Shown in pieces: positions 32,204 through 36,322 of a stretch of 36,322 bases of DNA; position 1 is the first letter of the stretch, and each line of letters starts with the position of its first letter. Both the position numbers and the translations under genes were made by a program. The stretch comes from Pirellulales bacterium (GTDB lineage Bacteria > Planctomycetota > Planctomycetia > Pirellulales > Thermoguttaceae), in assembly GCA_016931075.1 (NCBI GenBank), contig JAFGFF010000397.1, positions 1 to 36,322 on the forward strand, read 5' to 3'. The notes under the pieces are model-generated. The model ran no database searches and was not told the origin of the DNA. It saw only the letters and a program-made list of their open reading frames with translations.

Positions 32204-33343
32204 TCAGGTTTCCTTTTCCCGTTCCTTTGGTTCCGCCGAATGGTGGCAGCAACTGGATTCGGACTCGGGGGATGGCCCACCGGTCTCGTCCGGATGCTCA
32301 TGACCGGCGTGCCCGGGCCGCCAGAAAGAGGCCGCCAACACGACCAGCAGGACCACGGCCGCTGCCTGGCCGAACCAGCCGATCCCGGCGGCGTGCTGGT
32401 GGGCCATGGTGTGGCCCGCGCCGGCCGCCAGGCTGGGCATCCACTGGTCCCACAGGTCCAATGCCATCCCGGCCCCGAACGCGCTGGCACAAACGGTCAG
32501 GCCGTAGATCACGGTTGCCTTGGGCCCCAAGATCTTCCAAAAGGCGGCCACGGTCGCCGCGTTCGTGGCCGGCCCGGCGATCAGGAAGGCCAGGGCCGCG
32601 CCCGGCGACGCACCCAAGTGCATGAACCCGGCCGCCAGTGGCACCGAGGCGGTCGCGCAGACGTAGATCGGCACACCGACGACCATCATCAGCAAGATCG
32701 ACAGGACGCCTGCTCCCATGTAGGTCGCCAGTGAGTCCTCTTTCACCAGCCCGGTCAAGGCTCCGGCGATCAGCACGCCGACCAGCAAGGCCGGCCCGAT
32801 GTCGCGGGGCAAGGTGACCAGGGCGTAGCCGAAGATGCGTCGCCAAACGCTCACGCCGGGCCCGGCCGCACAGCATGCTTCCTGGCATGGTCCGTTGTCG
32901 GCCGGATCGTCACTGCTCGATTCTTTCCGCTCGTCCAATCCATATACAGCCAGACCGCCAATCACGCCGGTCAACAAGGCCACCACGGGCCGAAAGACGG
33001 CAAAGACCGGGCCCAGCAAGGCGTAAGTCACGGCGATGCTGTCCACGCCCGTTTGAGGCGTCGAGAGCAGGAAGGACGTCGTCGCCGCGCGGCTGGCCCC
33101 GTGTCGCCGGATCGACGCCGCCACGGGTATGACGCTGCACGAGCACAGCGGCAGCGGCACGCCCAGCAACGACGCCGTGACCACAGGTCCCATGCCCGGC
33201 CGGCCCAAGTGGCGCTCGACCCAACTCGGCGGAATGCAGACCGACAACACCCCGGCCGCCAGGAATCCGAACAACAGGTACGGCGCCATCTCGGCCAGCA
33301 CGGCCCAACTTGCCGTGACGAATTGTAGCGCGATCTCCAACAC
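32204..33343 (-). CDS. Permease of the Cu/Zn-efflux (SO_0444-like) family
   Basis: A 379-residue membrane protein with around ten hydrophobic segments. Conserved features of this permease family are PLPLCSCSVIPVAASIRRHG (Cys67 and Cys69), STPQTGVDSIAVTYALLGP, and in the second half VGVPIYVCATASVPLAAGF and LIAGPATNAATV. The two halves look like a repeat. A cytoplasmic loop has CQEACCA, and the C-terminal tail is His/Cys-rich (SSCCHHS plus GHAGHEHPDE), suited to binding soft metals. GTG 33343 starts four bases after the desulfoferrodoxin stop with GGGG/AAGGG upstream, so the pair is co-translated. Substrate (copper, zinc or another ion or thiol compound) is not proven. Confidence 0.82.
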   Translation of the reverse strand: MLEIALQFVTASWAVLAEMAPYLLFGFLAAGVLSVCIPPSWVERHLGRPGMGPVVTASLLGVPLPLCSCSVIPVAASIRRHGASRAATTSFLLSTPQTGVDSIAVTYALLGPVFAVFRPVVALLTGVIGGLAVYGLDERKESSSDDPADNGPCQEACCAAGPGVSVWRRIFGYALVTLPRDIGPALLVGVLIAGALTGLVKEDSLATYMGAGVLSILLMMVVGVPIYVCATASVPLAAGFMHLGASPGAALAFLIAGPATNAATVAAFWKILGPKATVIYGLTVCASAFGAGMALDLWDQWMPSLAAGAGHTMAHQHAAGIGWFGQAAAVVLLVVLAASFWRPGHAGHEHPDETGGPSPESESSCCHHSAEPKEREKET

Positions 33344-33347
33344 GCCC

Positions 33348-33728
33348 TTACCCCGCTTTCCACAGTCCGTGGAGGTTGCAGTACTCCCGGGCAACAAGCC
33401 CTTCGCCTTGGACCGGGAAGAACGCCTCGGGCGGACCGCCCGGCTTCAGCGCCTGACGGCAAACCTTGCCGTCGACCAGCAGTTCGATCCACTCGATGAA
33501 ATGGTCCTCTTGCATCGGGTGCGGTACCGAGCCGACCTTGACCTTGACTCCGCCTTCGACCGGCTCGATCACCGGCACATGCTTCTCCTTGGCCGCGTCG
33601 GTCGTGTTTTCTTCGAGCAGCTTCATCGGCTGCTTGCAACACCAAAACGTCCCGTTCCCGCCTCGAAGCACCTCGACCATCGAACCGCAAATCAAACACT
33701 CGTAGACCTGCAACGCTTCACTCGCCAT
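33348..33728 (-). CDS. dfx: Desulfoferrodoxin (two-iron superoxide reductase)
   Basis: A 126-residue superoxide reductase that turns superoxide into H2O2 without making O2. Centre I (rubredoxin-like) has Cys11, Cys14, Cys30 and Cys31 (YECLICG and FWCCKQPM). Centre II has His50 (preceded by the conserved Glu48-Lys49), His70, His76, Cys117 and His120 ([14 protein letters not shown] and [12 protein letters not shown]). Every ligand is in place, so both irons should be present. GGGAG lies upstream of the ATG. The permease gene follows at four bases, and rubredoxin, the likely donor, comes next. The enzyme is typical of anaerobes and microaerophiles. Confidence 0.97.
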   Translation of the reverse strand: MASEALQVYECLICGSMVEVLRGGNGTFWCCKQPMKLLEENTTDAAKEKHVPVIEPVEGGVKVKVGSVPHPMQEDHFIEWIELLVDGKVCRQALKPGGPPEAFFPVQGEGLVAREYCNLHGLWKAG

Positions 33729-33756
33729 GGCATGGATCTCCCAATTTCCAGTGAAT

Positions 33757-33780
33757 CGTAGGCCGGGTCATGACCCGGCA
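33757..33780. repeat. Half copy of the GTAGGCCGG repeat with 16-bp palindrome
   Basis: CGTAGGCCGGGTCATGACCCGG contains the perfect palindrome CCGGGTCATGACCCGG at 33763-33778. It belongs to the same family as the element at 31728-31803, so copies flank the rubredoxin-permease-desulfoferrodoxin unit. Confidence 0.8.
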
Positions 33781-33802
33781 GGAAAGGCTTTCGGCAATTT
33801 GT

Positions 33803-33907
33803 GGGTGCCATGCCCAGATGTCGCTTCAGCGACAGATGGGCATGATATTGGGACGCCCTGCCAACATGCCCATCCGCCGCCAAGGCGGACATCTGGGCAT
33901 GGCACCC
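33803..33907. repeat. Composite inverted repeat, perfect 20-bp arms (GGGTGCCATGCCC family)
   Basis: Arms at 33803-33822 and 33888-33907 are perfect reverse complements (GGGTGCCATGCCCAGATGTC). Inside each half is a smaller hairpin, GTCGC-TTCA-GCGAC on the left and CCGCC-GCCAA-GGCGG-like on the right, each bounded by ATGCCC/GGGCAT. This is a REP-type pair between the peroxiredoxin and desulfoferrodoxin genes. Confidence 0.92.
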
Positions 33908-33950
33908 TGCTTCCGGGATCGTACTCCCAACCGGTCGATTTGAAAAGCAC

Positions 33951-34538
33951 CTACGCATGCTGGGCCAGGTACTCGGCCACGCCCTCGGGAGTTGCCTTCA
34001 TGGCGTCCTTGCCGCGGCTCCAGTTGGCCGGGCAGACTTCGCCATGTTCCTCGGTGAACTGCAACGCGTCGATGACCCGGAGGATCTCGTCGATGCTGCG
34101 ACCTAGCGGCAGGTCGTTGATCAACGCATGGCGGACGATCCCCTGCCTGTCGATCAAGAACAGGCCACGCAAGGCGATTCCGGCGTCCAGAAGCACGCCG
34201 TACGCCCGGGCGATGTTCTTGTCCAGGTCGGCCACCAACGGGTAACCGACGGGGCCGATCCCGCCTTGCTTGACGGCCGTGTTCTTCCAGGCGAGGTGCG
34301 TGTAGTGCGAATCGACCGAAACACCGATCACCTGCGTGTTGCGAGACTCGAACTCCGACAGGGCCTTATCGAAGGCAATGATTTCCGACGGGCAGACGAA
34401 CGTGAAATCCAGCGGGTAAAAGAACAACACAACGTACTTGCCCCGATAGGATGAAAGCGTCAGTTCGGCAAACGCATTGTCGGGCGTCACCGCCTGCGCC
34501 GTGAAATCGGGGGCTTCCTTGGTTACGAGCGTACACAT
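33951..34538 (-). CDS. Typical 2-Cys peroxiredoxin (AhpC/Prx1 type)
   Basis: A 195-residue thiol peroxidase that reduces H2O2 and organic peroxides. The peroxidatic Cys49 lies in DFTFVCPSE and the resolving Cys169 in [13 protein letters not shown] (92-95) and a C-terminal EYL resemble the GGLG/YF features that make such enzymes sensitive to over-oxidation. AAGGAG precedes the ATG. Placed after ferritin and before superoxide reductase on one strand, it would remove the H2O2 made by that enzyme. The reducing partner (AhpF or thioredoxin) is not encoded here. Confidence 0.96.
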   Translation of the reverse strand: MCTLVTKEAPDFTAQAVTPDNAFAELTLSSYRGKYVVLFFYPLDFTFVCPSEIIAFDKALSEFESRNTQVIGVSVDSHYTHLAWKNTAVKQGGIGPVGYPLVADLDKNIARAYGVLLDAGIALRGLFLIDRQGIVRHALINDLPLGRSIDEILRVIDALQFTEEHGEVCPANWSRGKDAMKATPEGVAEYLAQHA

Positions 34539-34590
34539 GGCAATATCTCCTTGGTCCAGTTGGTGTGGACAAAAACGTCAATTAATACAT

Positions 34591-34741
34591 CCCTTCCCTC
34601 TCCCTTTGGGAGAGGGTGGCGGCGAAGCCGCCGGGTGAGGGCGGGTAGACTCTTGGTTAGCTGCCGATTTCTAGTTGCTAACCACCAATCACGGTGTCAA
34701 CGCACCCTCACCCCTGGACCCTCTCCCAAAGGGAGAGGGGG
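34591..34741. repeat. Inverted pair of CCCTCTCCC hairpin elements
   Basis: The left copy has the perfect hairpin CCCTCTCCC-TTT-GGGAGAGGG (34596-34616) followed by GGCGGC-GAA-GCCGCC (34618-34632) and GGGTGAGGG. The right copy, inverted, has CACCCTCACCCCTGGA followed by CCCTCTCCC-AAA-GGGAGAGGG (34720-34740). The same phrase occurs as an intergenic repeat in many unrelated bacteria. It fills the gap between ferritin and peroxiredoxin. Confidence 0.92.
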
Positions 34742-34749
34742 GCATTTTT

Positions 34750-35259
34750 TCACTCGGCCGCGGCCGGCGAGACCGTGCGTTGGCCGAGTTCCTTGTCGAG
34801 CATGTACAGTGGAACGCCCTGGTCGCCGACCAGTTTGAGCTTATCGACGATCGCCAGGGCGTTTGCCTCCTCCTCGACCTGCTCGGTGACGAACCACTGG
34901 AGGAAGATGCCCGCAGCGTGGTCCTTTTCTTCGAGCGCCAGGCTGGTCAGGTCGTTGATCAGGCCGGTCACCTTGCACTCGTGTTCGTAGACCACCTCGA
35001 ACACGGCCAGCGGCGACGCCCACTCGGTCGCGGGAGCGTCGACGGCCTTCAAGAGCACCCGGCCGTTTCGCTCATTGACGAAGTCGAACATCTTCATGGC
35101 ATGTCCGGCCTCTTCCTGAGCCTGCAATCGCATCCAATGGGCCATGCCCGGCAGGCTCTTCGACTCGAAATAGGCCGACATCGACAGATACAGGTAGGAC
35201 GAATACAACTCGGCATTGATCTGGGCGTTAAAAGCGCCCTCTATCTTAGGGTTGAGCAT
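34750..35259 (-). CDS. ftn: Ferritin
   Basis: A 169-residue non-haem ferritin that oxidises and stores iron as a 24-mer. Ferroxidase-centre residues are Glu17 (NAELYSSYLYLSM), Glu50 and His53 (QEEAGHAMKMFDF), Glu in VYEHECKVTGLI and Gln in WFVTEQVEEE. The length is normal and no haem-ligand Met of the bacterioferritin type is seen. AGAAAGGAAAG precedes the ATG. The Fur/PerR gene ends 62 bases upstream, with an AT-rich segment between that may be a regulator site. Iron storage limits Fenton chemistry alongside the peroxide and superoxide reductases downstream. Confidence 0.96.
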   Translation of the reverse strand: MLNPKIEGAFNAQINAELYSSYLYLSMSAYFESKSLPGMAHWMRLQAQEEAGHAMKMFDFVNERNGRVLLKAVDAPATEWASPLAVFEVVYEHECKVTGLINDLTSLALEEKDHAAGIFLQWFVTEQVEEEANALAIVDKLKLVGDQGVPLYMLDKELGQRTVSPAAAE

Positions 35260-35279
35260 CTACTTTCCTTTCTGGAAAC

Positions 35280-35315
35280 AGTTGGGATTTGCGTATAACC
35301 ATTAGTGTTGATAAG
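35280..35315 (-). promoter_or_regulatory. AT-rich segment upstream of ferritin, candidate PerR/Fur site
   Basis: On the minus strand the phrase TTATCAACACTAATGGTTATA lies 30-50 bases before the ferritin start, with TTATCAAC and GGTTATA loosely mirrored. It stands out from the GC-rich background. It is only a loose match to Fur or PerR boxes. Confidence 0.3.
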
Positions 35316-35321
35316 CGTAGA

Positions 35322-35765
35322 TCAGTGTTCCTTTCCGTCGCCTCTTTCTTCCTTGCCCCGCTTCTTCCGACGTTTTTGCTGGCAGCTTGGGCACAGCCCG
35401 AAGTATTCGAGCCGGTGTCCCAGAATCGTATACCCGGCGGCCATGTCGGGCGCGGGATCGGGTATCTTTTTGGGCAAGTTTTCCACGTCGTCAACCCGGC
35501 CGCACTCGGCGCACCGTACGTGGTCGTGTACGTCCAGGTCGCCGTCGAACCGCGTCTCGGTCCCGCCCAGGACCAGCTTCCGGATCGTCCCCCGCTGGCT
35601 GAGCCGTTCCAGGTTCCGGTAGACCGTTCCCAGGCTGATCTTCGGGAGACGCTTCCGAACCAGCTCGTAGAGCTCGGGCGCCGTCGGGTGGCAGGAGACC
35701 TTTCGAAGCTCTTCCAGCACCACCTGCCGCTGCCGGGTTTCACGTTCTTGGGGCCTGTCAGTCAT
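35322..35765 (-). CDS. perR: Fur-family repressor, PerR type
   Basis: A 147-residue metalloregulator. The winged helix covers residues 10-70, with HPTAPELYELVRK and the recognition region ISLGTVYRNLERL. The regulatory metal site matches PerR: His26 (HPTA), Asp74 in TRFDGD (Fur has Glu at this position), His80 and His82 (DVHDH). The structural zinc site is Cys85, Cys88, Cys125 and Cys128. The C-terminal tail is basic (KRRKKRGKEE). As a PerR it would sense H2O2 by oxidation of a His next to Fe2+ and derepress the adjacent ferritin, peroxiredoxin and other genes. It lies upstream of ferritin on the same strand and probably controls itself. Confidence 0.9.
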   Translation of the reverse strand: MTDRPQERETRQRQVVLEELRKVSCHPTAPELYELVRKRLPKISLGTVYRNLERLSQRGTIRKLVLGGTETRFDGDLDVHDHVRCAECGRVDDVENLPKKIPDPAPDMAAGYTILGHRLEYFGLCPSCQQKRRKKRGKEERGDGKEH

Positions 35766-35773
35766 AAGGAAAC

Positions 35774-35812
35774 CTTAATAATAATAAATCCTATTACTGA
35801 CTGTTAATAAGT
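35774..35812 (-). promoter_or_regulatory. AT-rich candidate PerR operator and promoter
   Basis: A block of about 39 bases, largely A and T, 9-47 bases upstream of the PerR start codon, in a GC-rich genome. Minus-strand phrases are TTATTAACAGTCAGTAATAG and TTTATTATTATTAAGG, containing several TTATTA/TAATA inverted halves. This resembles, but does not match exactly, the known TTATAATNATTATAA PerR box and would fit autoregulation. Confidence 0.45.
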
Positions 35813-35882
35813 CAAGCCCCGGGCCAGCGAAATGGTTGGCCGTGCTGTCCGTGTATGCCCCATTGCCCTGATTCCCACGGTT

Positions 35883-36322
35883 TCAGACTGGACACATGGC
35901 CAAGATCAGAGTGGCCCTTTCCTCAGGCGACACCTCCACCGGGCCCAAAGCGGCCGGAAGCAGGGCCGATTGGCCTTTCTGCAAGGGCCCGCCGGACGGA
36001 TCGCCCTCTAGGGTTACCGAGCCCTCCAGAACGCTGACGATGCAAAACCGCCTGGGCTGGCTTACCGAACAGGCTGACGAGACCGTCTGTCGGGCGAGAA
36101 CGAACTCGTCGCACTCGACCAGGACGGTCGGCTCGTTTTCCTTTGTGGAGGCGATTCGGAGAGGCTCGGCCGGCCCAAGTGTGAAATTGACCGCTTCGAG
36201 GCCCTGGTCGATGTGCAATGGCCGGGGCTTGCCGTCGGGGCCCGGACGGTTCCAGTCGAACAGCCGGAATGTGGTGTCACTGGCCTGCTGGATCTCGGCG
36301 ATTAAAATCCCGGCGCCCAAGG
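35883..36322 (-). CDS. manA: Mannose-6-phosphate isomerase, class I, C-terminal part
   Basis: The last 146 residues of a type I phosphomannose isomerase, a zinc enzyme interconverting mannose-6-phosphate and fructose-6-phosphate. The visible start LGAGILIAEIQQASD followed by TTFRLFDWNR is the family's conserved C-terminal region. The cupin-like tail ends in ATLILAMCPV. The zinc ligands lie in the missing N-terminal part beyond position 36322. The gene is on the minus strand, with its stop 117 bases upstream of the perR start. Confidence 0.9.
   Translation of the reverse strand, partial: LGAGILIAEIQQASDTTFRLFDWNRPGPDGKPRPLHIDQGLEAVNFTLGPAEPLRIASTKENEPTVLVECDEFVLARQTVSSACSVSQPRRFCIVSVLEGSVTLEGDPSGGPLQKGQSALLPAALGPVEVSPEERATLILAMCPV

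Overview
The window looks like a high-GC chromosomal segment from a planctomycete, probably Pirellulales or a relative. That rests on gene content rather than a marker gene: two formylglycine-type sulfatases, Tat-exported enzymes with planctomycete-style domain mixes, a PEP-CTERM-like protein, tandem outer-membrane-barrel paralogues, a DnaA with a divergent DNA-recognition loop, an EfpL/YeiP-type elongation factor, and many intergenic palindromic repeats. No rRNA, tRNA, CRISPR array or transposase gene was recognised. Most genes lie on the minus strand; only birA, the second sulfatase, aroB and trkH are on the plus strand.

Region 1 (1-9344) holds the N-terminal part of dprA, a Tat-exported NIF3-family protein, a repeat-filled gap, two tandem paralogous putative outer-membrane proteins, birA, a sulfatase and a PcrA/UvrD helicase. 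Region 2 (9345-14511) starts with a 0.3 kb inverted-repeat element wedged between pcrA and dnaA. It continues with dnaA, a two-domain GNAT acetyltransferase, efpL, two small conserved-looking unknown proteins and proC, all on the minus strand and several close enough to be co-transcribed. Region 3 (14801-22036) is a glycan-degradation cluster: a Tat-exported GH116-type glycosidase with an inserted beta-sandwich module, an alpha-galactosidase-like protein that seems to lack half its barrel, and a divergent sulfatase. Region 4 (22262-28236) carries aroB, a TrkH-type potassium transporter, a PEP-CTERM-like surface protein with a clear terminator, a tiny cysteine-rich lipoprotein and a PqaA-like exported alpha/beta hydrolase.

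Region 5 (28314-35765) is the most coherent block. It is a run of same-strand genes for living with oxygen: cytochrome bd oxidase (cydAB), a ZIP metal transporter, a 44-residue zinc-ribbon protein, rubredoxin, a Cu/Zn-efflux-type permease, a two-iron superoxide reductase (desulfoferrodoxin), a 2-Cys peroxiredoxin, ferritin and a PerR-type Fur regulator preceded by AT-rich candidate operators. Together these would consume O2, reduce superoxide and peroxide, and store or move iron and other metals. This suggests an anaerobic or microaerophilic lifestyle with oxygen exposure. The window ends inside manA.

At least five kinds of palindromic or inverted-repeat elements sit between genes, three of them inside the oxygen-defence block. 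Starts were chosen from visible Shine-Dalgarno sequences where present; family assignments are from recognised motifs and were not checked by database search.
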